Assembly: GCF_025460765.1 (NCBI RefSeq)
Contig: NZ_JAMWEG010000021.1
Span: 1 to 64,000 of the forward strand
Source: Micromonospora sp. MA102
GTDB taxonomy: Bacteria > Actinomycetota > Actinomycetes > Mycobacteriales > Micromonosporaceae
Direction of reading: 5' to 3'
Length of the DNA stretch: 64,000 nucleotides
The notes under the pieces were generated by a model. The model was not told the DNA's origin. It searched no databases and worked only from the letters and a program-made list of their open reading frames with translations. Of this stretch, positions 43,028 to 51,634 are shown piece by piece. Within the stretch, counting starts at the first letter, position 1. Each line of letters opens with the position of its first letter. The translations under genes were made by a program, and so were the position numbers.

Positions 43028-43495
43028 TCAAGGAACGGCTGGCGGCGGGTGGGGCAGCGGGTGGGCGCCTTCCGGGCGAAGGCCGTCGAAGATGATGGCA
43101 AGGTATCGCCGCCACAGGTCGGACGGGGCGTCCGGCACATAGCTGGTGACGTAGTTGGGTGCGCACATCAGCAGGATGACGTCGGTGCCGGTGACGTCGG
43201 CCCGCACGGCGCCGTGCTCACGAGCCCGATCGACAAGCAGATGCCTGGGGTGTGGCGGGTCCGGGAAGTGACTTTCCGAAGTGTCGATCTCGGGGTTCAG
43301 GTCGGCCGCGCTGGATTGCAGAGTCGCCCCCGCATGTCCTCCCGGGACGAGAGCGGTGACATCGAGGCCGACGACAGCGATGGTGTTGTTCTGGCCGGCA
43401 GGCATCTGGCGCGCGGACTCGTTGCGGACGTAGCCGAGTTGGGCGATGGAGTTCCGGACGCGCGTGCCCGGTAGTGGCGATGTGAGCCTTGACAC
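43028..43495 (-). pseudogene. LacI-TetR chimeric remnant
   Basis: The first 50 residues are LacI-type: TRVRNSIAQLGYVRNESARQ followed by AGQNNTIAVVGLDV, which is the hinge and first sensor strand, lacking the helix-turn-helix. After an unrelated joint of about 30 residues, the last 75 read LVDRAREHGAVRADVTGTDV, ILLMCAPNYVTSYVPDAP and LWRRYLAIIFDGLRPEGAHP, the ligand-binding C-terminus of a TetR regulator. Neither half has a DNA-binding domain, so the product cannot be a normal repressor. The LacI piece lies next to the rhamnose genes and probably derives from their former regulator. Confidence 0.7.
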
Positions 43496-43535
43496 GTACT
43501 CGAACTTTGGCTTAGTTTCCCAGAACAGGCCACAT

Positions 43536-43547
43536 TGAAACGATTCA
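43536..43547. promoter_or_regulatory. LacI-type operator upstream of rhaI
   Basis: TGAAACGATTCA is an almost perfect palindrome around a central CG. It matches the site TGAATCGATTCA at 58866 in 11 of 12 positions. It lies 86 bases upstream of the rhaI start and may control it. Confidence 0.6.
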
Positions 43548-43632
43548 GCTCGCCCGGGTGTCGCTCGCTATTCGCGTACGAGCCCGCCTACGACGGGGCC
43601 TCTGACATCTGAGATAGATGGGAGCAGTACTG

Positions 43633-44799
43633 ATGACCGACCGGGCAGCGGTGACGGCGGCCTTGCGGGCGCAGCGGATCGAGACGCCCTCGTGGGCCTA
43701 CGGCAACTCCGGCACCCGCTTCAAGGTGTTCGCCCAGGAAGGCGTGCCGCGAAACGCGTACGAGAAGGTGGACGACGCCGCGACGGTGCACCGGTTCACC
43801 GGCGTGGCACCGAGCGTGGCGCTGCACATCCCGTGGGACCGGGTGGACGACCACGCCGACCTCGCCAAGCACGCGCAGGAGGTGGGGATCCGGCTGGGCG
43901 CCATCAATCCGAACGTGTTCCAGGAGGACGACTACCGCCTGGGCAGCGTCTGCAACCCCGATCCGGCGGTGCGGCGCAAGGCGCTGGACCATCTGCTGGA
44001 ATGTGTGGAGATCGGTGTGGCGACCGGCTCGACGATCCTGAGCCTGTGGTTCGCCGACGGCACGAACTATCCGGGCCAGGACAGCATCCAGGCCCGACAG
44101 GACCGGCTGGCCGAGGCGCTGGCGGCGACGTACGCCGCGATGCCCGCGAACATGCGGATGCTGCTGGAGTACAAGCTCTTCGAGCCTGCCTTCTACACCA
44201 TGGACGTCCCGGACTGGGGCACGTCGTACGCGCACTGCCTGACGCTGGGGGAGCGGGCCCAGGTACTGGTCGACACCGGACACCATGCGCCCGGGACGAA
44301 CATCGAGTTCATCGTGGCGTTCCTGCTGCGGGCGCGACGGCTCGGCGGTTTCCACTTCAACAGCCGCTTCTACGCCGACGACGACCTGATGGTCGGCGCG
44401 GCCGACCCGTTCCAGCTGTTCCGGATCATGCACGAGATCGTGCAGGCTGGCGGCCTGGACCCGGAGGCCGACGTGGCGTTCATGCTCGACCAGTGCCACA
44501 ACATCGAGCCGAAGATCCCCGCGATGATCCGGTCGGTGCTGAACGTGCAGGAGGCCACGGCCAAGGCGCTGCTGGTCGACTCCGACGCGCTGCGCGTGGC
44601 CCAGGAGAACGGGGATGTGCTCGGTGCTAACGCAGTGCTGATGGACGCGTTCAACACCGACGTGCGGCCGCTGCTGGCCGAGGTGCGCGAGGAGATGGGG
44701 ATCGACCCGGACCCGATCGCCGCCTACCACCGCTCCGGTCATCACGAGCGACTGGTCGCCGAGCGCCGCGGCGGCGCTCAGGCCGGCTGGGGCGCCTGA
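43633..44799 (+). CDS. rhaI: L-rhamnose isomerase
   Basis: This 388-residue TIM-barrel enzyme belongs to the xylose-isomerase-like superfamily and matches the RhaI type. It converts L-rhamnose to L-rhamnulose in the cytoplasm. Conserved segments are ALHIPWDRVDD, LSLWFADGTNYPGQDS, MLLEYKLFEPAFY, VDTGHHAPGTNIE, GGFHFNSRFYADDDL and FMLDQCHNIEPK. Metal ligands Glu179, Asp214, His241 and Asp286 have the spacing of the Pseudomonas stutzeri enzyme. The ATG at 43633 follows GGGAGCAG. It is transcribed toward the other rha genes but separated from them by about 800 bases, so it likely has its own promoter with the operator at 43536. Confidence 0.95.
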   Translation: MTDRAAVTAALRAQRIETPSWAYGNSGTRFKVFAQEGVPRNAYEKVDDAATVHRFTGVAPSVALHIPWDRVDDHADLAKHAQEVGIRLGAINPNVFQEDDYRLGSVCNPDPAVRRKALDHLLECVEIGVATGSTILSLWFADGTNYPGQDSIQARQDRLAEALAATYAAMPANMRMLLEYKLFEPAFYTMDVPDWGTSYAHCLTLGERAQVLVDTGHHAPGTNIEFIVAFLLRARRLGGFHFNSRFYADDDLMVGAADPFQLFRIMHEIVQAGGLDPEADVAFMLDQCHNIEPKIPAMIRSVLNVQEATAKALLVDSDALRVAQENGDVLGANAVLMDAFNTDVRPLLAEVREEMGIDPDPIAAYHRSGHHERLVAERRGGAQAGWGA

Positions 44800-44827
44800 C
44801 TGGTACGACCCGAAAGGGGTGCGGCAG

Positions 44828-45043
44828 GTGAACCGCGTTGCCGAGCCACGTCCTGAGCTGTCCGACGAGGACGTGGCTCTCCTCTCCCTGCTCGCCCGGG
44901 GACTGTCGCTGGAGGCCGTCGCCCGCCGGCTGGAGACATCGGAGCGGACGGTGCGCCGCCGGACCCGGACAATCTGTGACCGGCTGGGGGTGAATACGGC
45001 GATCGAGGCGGTGGTCTGGGCCGCGCGGCGCAGTCTGATCTGA
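44828..45043 (+). CDS. Small LuxR-type helix-turn-helix protein
   Basis: This is a 71-residue protein consisting almost only of a LuxR/GerE helix-turn-helix: LSDEDVALLSLLARGLSLEA, VARRLETSERTVRRR and TICDRLGVNTAIEAVVWAAR. It has no receiver or sensor domain. The start is GTG 44828 with AAAGGGG upstream, or GTG 44819. It begins 28 bases after rhaI and is probably co-transcribed with it. It could be a tiny DNA-binding regulator of the rhamnose locus or the remaining C-terminus of a larger regulator. Confidence 0.7.
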   Translation: MNRVAEPRPELSDEDVALLSLLARGLSLEAVARRLETSERTVRRRTRTICDRLGVNTAIEAVVWAARRSLI

Positions 45044-45106
45044 CCCCGCGACCGGTGGCCCGATGCGTTCGCCGCCGGCCGCGGTCGAGCCCTCGCGCCC
45101 GACGCG

Positions 45107-45327
45107 GCTGGCCGGATCCGGACACGGGTTGCATCGACGTTTCCAGCGGCACCACCGGCAGGATCGCCGTCCTCGCCGACGGGCCGACGACGGTCACTGT
45201 CGCGGGGCGGCCGGCCTGGCACGGCGACAGCCAAGGCGTACGGGGCACACGGCGACGGCCGGTATGTCTACCCACCGGCGTGCCCGCCGGAGCCCACACG
45301 ATCAGCGCTCACCCCGCCGACGACTGA
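45107..45327 (+). pseudogene. Alpha-L-rhamnosidase C-terminal remnant
   Basis: The frame reads VSSGTTGRIAVLADGPTTVT followed by VAGRPAWHGD. A frame change then gives GAHGDGRYVY in one frame and PTGVPAGAHTISAHPADD in the next. This corresponds to the beta-sandwich tail found at the end of many actinomycete alpha-L-rhamnosidases, which typically ends GVPAGTHTI. The catalytic part is absent. It lies between rhaI and the deoR-rhaB operon, so a rhamnosidase gene may once have stood here. Confidence 0.5.
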
Positions 45328-45472
45328 CACCGCCGCAACCTGGGCCCGCCGACCGTTGCCATTGGACGGCGGGCCGCCGGAACGTCGTCGTCCGAAGCCG
45401 TGGGGCGGGCTCTGTTCCACCACCGTCACTTCTGGCGCGGCACGGTCCGCTCGCTGTTGCCCCGGCGCGGTA

Positions 45473-45520
45473 ACCGAACCGAAACCGAAACCGAACGTGA
45501 GTCAATCGAAACTGTTACGA
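45473..45520. promoter_or_regulatory. DeoR-type direct-repeat operator candidate
   Basis: The element ACCGAA is repeated three times in tandem (ACCGAACCGAAACCGAAAC within 45473-45492). A further CGAAAC lies about 15 bases downstream at 45508. It lies 84-131 bases upstream of the DeoR gene. DeoR-family regulators often bind repeated CGAAA-like hexamers, so this is a likely autoregulatory site. Confidence 0.5.
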
Positions 45521-45603
45521 CAGCGACTTCTCTTTCCTTTATTGACCGTCCGGCTGAGTGTGTCTAGCGTCACCTCACCACCGCAACGGAGGGATCGCGG
45601 ACC

Positions 45604-46395
45604 ATGCCGGGGATTGCCGAGCACGAGCGCCAGCAACACGTGCTGCGCCTGCTCGACGGCCAGGGCCGGGTCAGCATCGGGGACCTGATCGAACGGTTCG
45701 GTGTCTCAGCCGTGACGATCCGCAAGGACCTCGAATCGCTCGAACGGCGCCGGCTGCTGCGGCGCGTCCGCGGCGGCGCCGTGCCCCACGACGGCGCCGA
45801 CGAGGGCGCCTTCGAGATGCGACTGCGTCACAGCGAGGCTTCGAAGCAGGCGATCGCCCGCGCCGCTGCGGCGCACGTCAAGGACGGCGACGCCATCTGC
45901 CTGGACTGCAGCACGACCTGCTACTACCTCGCGGTGGAACTGCGGGCCCGGCGCGGCCTGGTCGTGGTGACCAACGGGTTGCGCGCCGCCGACGTGCTCA
46001 GCGAGTCCGACGCGATCACCGTCGTCGTGCTCGGCGGCACCGTACGCCGCTCGTCCCAGTCCCTCGTCGGTGACTTCGGCGACGACCTGTCGTCGCGGGG
46101 CCGGCTCAGCGTCGGCTTCTTCGGGCTGCGGTCCCTCAGCCCCACGCACGGGCTGATGGAGCTGAGCCTGGAGGAGACCACGGTCAAGCGGCGGCTCGCC
46201 GCGGCCTGCGACCGCGTCTACGGGCTCTTCGACTCCTCGAAGCTCGGGCGCTTCGGCCTGCACCCATTCGTCGCCACCGATCACCTCACGGGTCTCGTCA
46301 CCGACGACGGCACGCCGGACGACGTCGCACGACAGTGGTCGTCCCGGGGGGTGCCGGTGGAGCGCGTACCTGTCACCAGGGGAGGAGAATCATGA
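45604..46395 (+). CDS. DeoR-family transcriptional regulator
   Basis: This is a 263-residue regulator. An N-terminal winged helix spans about 5-60 (HVLRLLDGQGRVSIGDLIER, FGVSAVTIRKDLESLERR), and the DeoRC sensor spans about 80-240 (GDAICLDCSTTCYYLAVELR, VVVTNGLRAADVL, VVLGGTVRRSSQSLVGDF). The sensor has the fold of ribose-5-phosphate isomerase and binds phosphorylated sugars, so rhamnulose-1-phosphate is a plausible effector. Its stop overlaps the rhaB start by four bases. It is the first gene of the 13-kb rhamnose operon and likely represses it. Confidence 0.92.
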   Translation: MPGIAEHERQQHVLRLLDGQGRVSIGDLIERFGVSAVTIRKDLESLERRRLLRRVRGGAVPHDGADEGAFEMRLRHSEASKQAIARAAAAHVKDGDAICLDCSTTCYYLAVELRARRGLVVVTNGLRAADVLSESDAITVVVLGGTVRRSSQSLVGDFGDDLSSRGRLSVGFFGLRSLSPTHGLMELSLEETTVKRRLAAACDRVYGLFDSSKLGRFGLHPFVATDHLTGLVTDDGTPDDVARQWSSRGVPVERVPVTRGGES

Positions 46396-47888
46396 GCCGC
46401 CGCCGCTGCGTCGCCGTGGACCTCGGTGCGGAGAGCGGCCGCATCGTCGTGGGCACGTTCGACGGGCGGCGGCTGGAGACGGAGATCGTGCACCGCTTCC
46501 CGAACCAGCCGCGCGTGGTCGACGGGCACCTGCGCTGGGACATGACCGCGCTGTGGCACGAGATCCTGGCAGGCCTCGGCCGCGCCGGAGCCGCCGGCCG
46601 GGTCGACTCGGTGGGCGTGGACACCTGGGGGATCGACTACGGCTACGTGGACGAGCGGGGCGACCTCGTCGCCGACCCGGTGTCGCACCGGGACGCCCGT
46701 ACGGAGGGGATGCTCGCGGAAGCCACGCGGATCGTCGGACGCGACCGGCTCTACGGCAGCACCGGCGTCCAGCTCATGGAGATCAACTCCGTCTTTCAGC
46801 TCCTCGCCGAGTCCAGCGCCGGCGGCCCGCCGCCGCAAGCCCGCCGCCTGCTCATGATGCCGGACCTGTTCCACCACCTGATGTCCGGCGCCACCGTCGC
46901 GGAGTTCACCGCCGTCAGCACCACCGGGGCGTACGACGTCGCGGGCCGGGCCTGGGCCTCCAAGCTCCTCGAGGATCTCGGCCTCCGAACCGACCTGCTG
47001 CCCGAGGTGGTCGACGCCGGCACCGACCTCGGTCCGGTCCTGCCACCGCTGGCCGCGTTGCCCGGCCTGGCCGGCGCCCGGGTCATCACACCCGGCAGCC
47101 ACGACACCGCCAGCGCCGTCGCGGCCGTGCCGTTCGACAACCCGTACGCCGGCTACATCTCCTCCGGCACCTGGTCGCTCGCCGGCGTCGAGCTCGCGCA
47201 CCCCGTGGTGGACGAGGGCTCGCGCGAGGCGAACCTCACCAACGAGGGCGGAGTGGCCGGGACGGTCCGGCTGCTGCGCAACGTGATGGGGCTCTGGGTG
47301 CTGCAGGAGTGCCGGCGCCAGTGGGCGCGGGAGGGCCACGACATCGACTACCCGGCGCTGGTTGCCCTCGCGGCCGAGGCGCCGGCGGCGCGCAGCGTCG
47401 TCGACGTCGACCACCCCTCGTTCGTACGCCCCGGCGACATGCCCGCGCGGATCCGCGCCTACTGCCGGGCCACCGGCCAGCCGGTGCCCGCCGGCATGGG
47501 TGAGGTCGCCCGGTGCGTCCTGGAAGGCCTGGCCCTGCGCTACCGCGTGGCCTTCGAATCGATCGTCAAGGTCACGGGACGGCCGATGACCGCCGTACAC
47601 ATCGTTGGCGGTGGATCCCGCAACGATCTGCTCAACCAGTTGACCGCCGACACCACCGGACTACCCGTCCGCACGGGGCCCGTCGAGGCCACCGCCATGG
47701 GCAACCTGCTCGTCCAGCTCATGGCGCTCGGCGAACTCACAGGACTGGAAGACATACGAGAGGTGGTCCGACGCGACGACCACGGTCGCCTCGTCGAACC
47801 GCGCGACCCCGCCATGTGGGGGGAGCACTACACCCGATTCCGCGACGTCGTCGCGTCGGTTTCGCCCGGGCAAGACCTGGTCGAGTAA
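46392..47888 (+). CDS. rhaB: Rhamnulokinase
   Basis: This is a 498-residue FGGY-family kinase. The N-terminal ATPase domain opens AVDLGAESGRIVVGTFDGRR, the phosphate-1 loop with the AESGR form seen in RhaB. It continues SVGVDTWGIDYGYVDERGDL and PGSHDTASAVAAVPF (catalytic aspartate). The C-terminal domain has YISSGTWSLAGVEL and IVGGGSRNDLLNQLTADTTG. It phosphorylates L-rhamnulose at O-1. GGAGGAGA lies just before the ATG at 46392. Translation is coupled to the deoR gene. Confidence 0.94.
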   Translation: MSRRRCVAVDLGAESGRIVVGTFDGRRLETEIVHRFPNQPRVVDGHLRWDMTALWHEILAGLGRAGAAGRVDSVGVDTWGIDYGYVDERGDLVADPVSHRDARTEGMLAEATRIVGRDRLYGSTGVQLMEINSVFQLLAESSAGGPPPQARRLLMMPDLFHHLMSGATVAEFTAVSTTGAYDVAGRAWASKLLEDLGLRTDLLPEVVDAGTDLGPVLPPLAALPGLAGARVITPGSHDTASAVAAVPFDNPYAGYISSGTWSLAGVELAHPVVDEGSREANLTNEGGVAGTVRLLRNVMGLWVLQECRRQWAREGHDIDYPALVALAAEAPAARSVVDVDHPSFVRPGDMPARIRAYCRATGQPVPAGMGEVARCVLEGLALRYRVAFESIVKVTGRPMTAVHIVGGGSRNDLLNQLTADTTGLPVRTGPVEATAMGNLLVQLMALGELTGLEDIREVVRRDDHGRLVEPRDPAMWGEHYTRFRDVVASVSPGQDLVE

Positions 47889-47960
47889 CCATTCCGAATC
47901 CGCCGCCCCGAGGCGGCATCCTGCACCCGCCGGGCGGGGGCAGGCTAGAGAGGAGTATCC

Positions 47961-48995
47961 ATGCGGATGTCGAAGAGGGCGACGACACTGCTCGCCGTCG
48001 GGCTCGTCGGCGCGCTCGCGATGGCCGGCTGCAGCAAGAAGGGTGGCGGCAGCGGGTCGTCGAGCGAGTCCGGCGGCACCCAGAAGCAGATCAGCGTCGC
48101 GTTCGTTCCGAAGCTGCAGGGCATCCCGTACTTCGAGGCGATGAACACCGGCGGCCAGAAGGCCGCCAAGGACCTCGGTATCAACTGGATCTACAAGGGG
48201 TCCACCACGGCGGACCCGGGGGCGCAGACGGACATCGTCAAGTCCCTGATCCAGCAGAAGGTCGACGTGCTCGTCGTCGCACCCAACGACCCCGACTCGA
48301 TGGCGCCGGTGCTCGCCGACGCGAAGGCCAAGGGCATCCACGTCATGACGTCGGACACCGACGCGCCGAACTCGGTGCGCGAGGTGTTCGTCAACCAGGC
48401 CAACACCGACGGTATCGGCCAGGCGCTCACGGACTCGCTGCTGGAGAAGATGGGCGGCCAGGGCAAGTACGCCATCGTCTCCTGCGGCCAGACCGCCGCG
48501 AACCTGAACGCCTGGATCGATGTGCAGAAGAAGTACACCGCGGAGAAGTACCCCAAGGCGCAAATCGTCGACACGGTCTACGCGGGCGAGGACGAGGCCA
48601 AGGCGGTCTCGATGGCCAAGGACCTGATGAACGCCCACCCCGACCTGACCGGCCTGGTCGGTGAGTGCACCAGCTCGGCGCCGGGCGTCGCGAAGGCCGT
48701 CCGCGAGGCCGGCAAGGTCGGCAAGGTCTTCACCGTCGGCCTCGGCACCCCGCAGGCGATGAAGCCCTACCTGGCCGACGGCTCGTCCAGCGCGGCGATC
48801 CTGTGGAACGTGGAGAACCTCGGCTACCTGACCGCGTGGGCGGGCAAGCAGCTCGCCGAGGGCAAGACCCTCGCGAGCGACAACCAGGTCAGCAGCGACC
48901 TCAGCGGCGTCAAGTACTTCAGCGACAAGAAGGAACTGCTGCTCGGCGACCCGCTGCGGATCACCAAGGACAACGTCGACCAGTTCAACTACTAG
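47961..48995 (+). CDS. rhaS: Rhamnose ABC transporter substrate-binding lipoprotein
   Basis: This is a 344-residue family 2 (periplasmic-binding-protein-like I) solute-binding lipoprotein. The lipobox is AMAGC near residue 24, followed by a glycine/serine linker and ISVAFVPKLQGIPYFEAMNT. The two lobes contain VDVLVVAPNDPDSMAPVLAD and FTVGLGTPQAMKPYLADGSS. It captures L-rhamnose outside the membrane for the RhaTPQ importer. A GAGAGGAG site precedes the ATG. Small GC hairpins lie in the 72 bases between rhaB and this gene, and a stronger one follows it. Confidence 0.93.
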   Translation: MRMSKRATTLLAVGLVGALAMAGCSKKGGGSGSSSESGGTQKQISVAFVPKLQGIPYFEAMNTGGQKAAKDLGINWIYKGSTTADPGAQTDIVKSLIQQKVDVLVVAPNDPDSMAPVLADAKAKGIHVMTSDTDAPNSVREVFVNQANTDGIGQALTDSLLEKMGGQGKYAIVSCGQTAANLNAWIDVQKKYTAEKYPKAQIVDTVYAGEDEAKAVSMAKDLMNAHPDLTGLVGECTSSAPGVAKAVREAGKVGKVFTVGLGTPQAMKPYLADGSSSAAILWNVENLGYLTAWAGKQLAEGKTLASDNQVSSDLSGVKYFSDKKELLLGDPLRITKDNVDQFNY

Positions 48996-49002
48996 CAGGC
49001 GC

Positions 49003-49031
49003 GGCGGGTCGGGCCCTCGGCCCGGCCCGCC
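49003..49031 (+). promoter_or_regulatory. Intercistronic hairpin after rhaS
   Basis: GGCGGGTCGGGCC and GGCCCGGCCCGCC form a 13-bp stem with one G-T pair around a CTC loop. It begins 7 bases after the rhaS stop and ends 15 bases before rhaT. Such structures after binding-protein genes protect the upstream message and lower downstream expression. Confidence 0.65.
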
Positions 49032-49046
49032 CCACCGGAGGCCAGC

Positions 49047-50636
49047 ATGACCACGGCGGACACTCGGCCAGGCGCGACCGCGTCGGCGACCGCGCCCCCG
49101 GTGCTGAGACTCACCGGCATCGACAAGCGGTACGGCGGCGTGCACGCATTGCGTGGCGTCGACTTCGAACTCGCCCGCGGAGAGGTGCACGCGCTCGTCG
49201 GGGAGAACGGCGCGGGCAAGTCGACGCTCATCAAGATCGTCTCCGGGGCGGAGACGCCGGACGCCGGGCGGATCGAGATCAACGGCGAGACAATCGCCAC
49301 GGGCAGCACCACCTCGGCGCTCGGCGCCGGCATCGCCACCGTGTACCAGGAGCCGCAGCTCTTCGGCGAACTCACCGTGGCGGAGAACGTCTTCATCGGG
49401 CGGGAACGGCGGCGGGCCGGGATCGTCCAGCGCGGCCGCCAGCACGAGGAGGTCGTCGCGCTCCTCGAACGCATGGGCCTGGACGCCGCGGTCGCCGACG
49501 TCCGGGTGGCCGACCTGTCGGTCGCCGAGCAGCAGCTGGTCAGCATCGCCAAGGCCTTCGCGAGCCAGCCGCGGATCCTCATCCTCGACGAACCCTCCGC
49601 CATCCTCACCGACCGGGAGATCGAGACGCTTTTCGCCGCGGTCCGCGGGATGCGCGACAGCGGCGTCGCGGTCATCTACATCAGCCACCGCCTCGACGAA
49701 CTGGCCCAGATCACCGACCGCGTGACCGTGCTGCGGGACGGGCAGGTGGTGGCGAGCCGACCCACCCGGGAGCTCACCGTCCGCGCCGTCGCCGAGCTGA
49801 TGGTCGGGCACAAGCTCGAAACCGGGCAGGTGACACGGACCGTGGCCGACGCCGAGCCCGCACTCGCGGCGTCCGGCCTCGGCCGCCAGGACGTCTTCGC
49901 CGACGTCGATCTGGCAGTGCGGCCCGGCGAGGTGGTCGCCCTTTACGGCCTGGTCGGCTCCGGGGCCGCCAGCATCGCCCGGGCACTGTACGGGATCGAT
50001 CCGGCCGACTCCGGTGCCGTCCGGATCAACGGCCGCGGCGTCGCGCTCAAATCCCCCGCCGACGCGGTACGGCACGGCATCACCATGCTGCCCGCCAACC
50101 GGAAAGTGCAGGGCGTCTTCAGCTCCAAGAGCATCGCCTTCAACATCTCCAGCGCACACCTTCGACTGCTCAGCCGCGCCCGCCTATGGGTCGACCGCGG
50201 CCGCGAGCGGTCCGTCGCGCAGGACTTCATCAAACGCATCGCCATCAAGGCACCCGGCCCGGCGACCCTCGTCGGCAACCTCTCCGGCGGCAACCAGCAG
50301 AAGGTCGTCCTCGCCCGCCAGCTCGTCGAACGGCCCCGCATCCTCCTGCTGGAGGAACCCACCCAGGGTGTCGACGTGGGGGCCAAGGACGAAATCCACC
50401 GAATCATCGTCGAGCTCGCCGACGCCGGCAGCGCCGTCCTCGTCGTCTCCTCCGACCTGCCGGAGGTCCTGCAGCTCGCCGACCGGGTGCTGGTGGTGCG
50501 CGCGGGACGGATCACCGCCAGCTTCGACCGCGGTGCCCGTCAGGCCGACGTCCTGGCCGCCGCCGCAGGCGACGACGGATCGGATCGGGCGTCGACACCA
50601 GGCGGCGACTCGACGACGGAGGTGGGAGCGGCATGA
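49047..50636 (+). CDS. rhaT: Rhamnose ABC transporter ATP-binding protein (two NBDs)
   Basis: This is a 529-residue RbsA-type protein with two ATPase domains. The first has Walker A GENGAGKST near residue 52, the signature DLSVAEQQLVSIAKAF and Walker B ILILDEPSAIL. The second has a degenerate Walker A, GLVGSGAAS, but a good signature LSGGNQQKVVLARQL and Walker B ILLLEEPTQGVDVG. Degeneration of the second Walker A is normal for this class. It energises import through RhaP and RhaQ. The stop overlaps the next gene by four bases. Confidence 0.94.
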   Translation: MTTADTRPGATASATAPPVLRLTGIDKRYGGVHALRGVDFELARGEVHALVGENGAGKSTLIKIVSGAETPDAGRIEINGETIATGSTTSALGAGIATVYQEPQLFGELTVAENVFIGRERRRAGIVQRGRQHEEVVALLERMGLDAAVADVRVADLSVAEQQLVSIAKAFASQPRILILDEPSAILTDREIETLFAAVRGMRDSGVAVIYISHRLDELAQITDRVTVLRDGQVVASRPTRELTVRAVAELMVGHKLETGQVTRTVADAEPALAASGLGRQDVFADVDLAVRPGEVVALYGLVGSGAASIARALYGIDPADSGAVRINGRGVALKSPADAVRHGITMLPANRKVQGVFSSKSIAFNISSAHLRLLSRARLWVDRGRERSVAQDFIKRIAIKAPGPATLVGNLSGGNQQKVVLARQLVERPRILLLEEPTQGVDVGAKDEIHRIIVELADAGSAVLVVSSDLPEVLQLADRVLVVRAGRITASFDRGARQADVLAAAAGDDGSDRASTPGGDSTTEVGAA

Positions 50637-51634
50637 CCGGACTCGTCCAGACCGTACCGCTGCGCCGGCGGCGCCCGATCGCCCGCGCGGTCGAAGGCCA
50701 GGAACTCGCGCTCGTCGTCGTCATCGCGGCCCTCTGGCTCGCTTTGTCCGTCGGTACGAGTACCTTCCTCACCGGCTCGAACCTGCGCAACATCCTGTTC
50801 GCCGTCGCGGCGACCGCGATCATCGGCATCGGGATGACGCCCGTCATCGTCACCGGCGGCATCGACGTCTCCGTCGGCAGCATGGCCGCCGTGGTCATGG
50901 TGGTGGTGGCCAAGCTCGTCCGCGACGCCGGAGCGCCCGCGCCGCTGGCGGTGCTGGTGGCGGTCGCGCTGGGACTCGCGCTCGGCTGCGTCAACGGGCT
51001 GCTGGTCAGCCTCGGCGGCATCCACCCGATCATCGTCACGTTCGGCACCCTGAACGTGTTCCGCTTCGTGGCGCTGCGCATCTTCGAAAACAAGCAGGTG
51101 GCGGGCGTGCCGGACACCCTGGGGTGGTTCGGCGGCGGTCAGGCCGGGCTCGGCCTGCTGGGCGTGCCGCACGCCTGGTGGCTCGCCATGGTGCTCGCCG
51201 CACTCACCTGGTGCTACATGCGCTACTGGGCGACCGGCCGCCACTGGTACGCGATCGGCAACGACGCCGACGCGGCCCGTCTCGCCGGCGTCCGCGTCCG
51301 CCGACGCATCGTCTCCGCGTACGCCCTGACCGGCTTCTTCGTCGGGCTGGCAGCCTGCGTCCTGGTCGGCAGCGGCGGCCTGGTGCAGCAGAACGCCGGC
51401 ACCGGCCTGGAATTGCAGGTCATCGCCGCCGTCGTGATCGGCGGGACGAGCATCCTCGGCGGCCGCGGCACCGTGCTGGGGACGCTGCTGGGCGCGCTGC
51501 TGGTCGGCACCGTGACCAGCGCTATCACCCTGCTCGGCTGGCCCAGCGAGCTGACCGAACTGTTCATCGGCGCGTTCATCCTGGTCGCGGTTGGCGTCGA
51601 CCTGGTCCGTGAGCGCCGCAGGAGGGCACGATGA
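50633..51634 (+). CDS. rhaP: Rhamnose ABC transporter permease 1
   Basis: This 333-residue permease of the RbsC/BPD_transp_2 family has 8-10 membrane helices. Typical segments are IGIGMTPVIVTGGIDVSVGS, GCVNGLLVSLGGIHPIIVTF, GTLNVFRFVALR, YAIGNDADAARLAGVRVRR and VIGGTSILGGRGTVLGTLLG. It forms the rhamnose channel together with RhaQ. The ATG at 50633 overlaps the rhaT stop, and its own stop overlaps the rhaQ start, so the transporter genes are translationally coupled. Confidence 0.93.
   Translation: MTGLVQTVPLRRRRPIARAVEGQELALVVVIAALWLALSVGTSTFLTGSNLRNILFAVAATAIIGIGMTPVIVTGGIDVSVGSMAAVVMVVVAKLVRDAGAPAPLAVLVAVALGLALGCVNGLLVSLGGIHPIIVTFGTLNVFRFVALRIFENKQVAGVPDTLGWFGGGQAGLGLLGVPHAWWLAMVLAALTWCYMRYWATGRHWYAIGNDADAARLAGVRVRRRIVSAYALTGFFVGLAACVLVGSGGLVQQNAGTGLELQVIAAVVIGGTSILGGRGTVLGTLLGALLVGTVTSAITLLGWPSELTELFIGAFILVAVGVDLVRERRRRAR

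Noticed and set aside
47661..50159. 832-codon open frame on the minus strand
   Set aside because: It crosses rhaB, rhaS and rhaT in antisense and has no recognisable domain.
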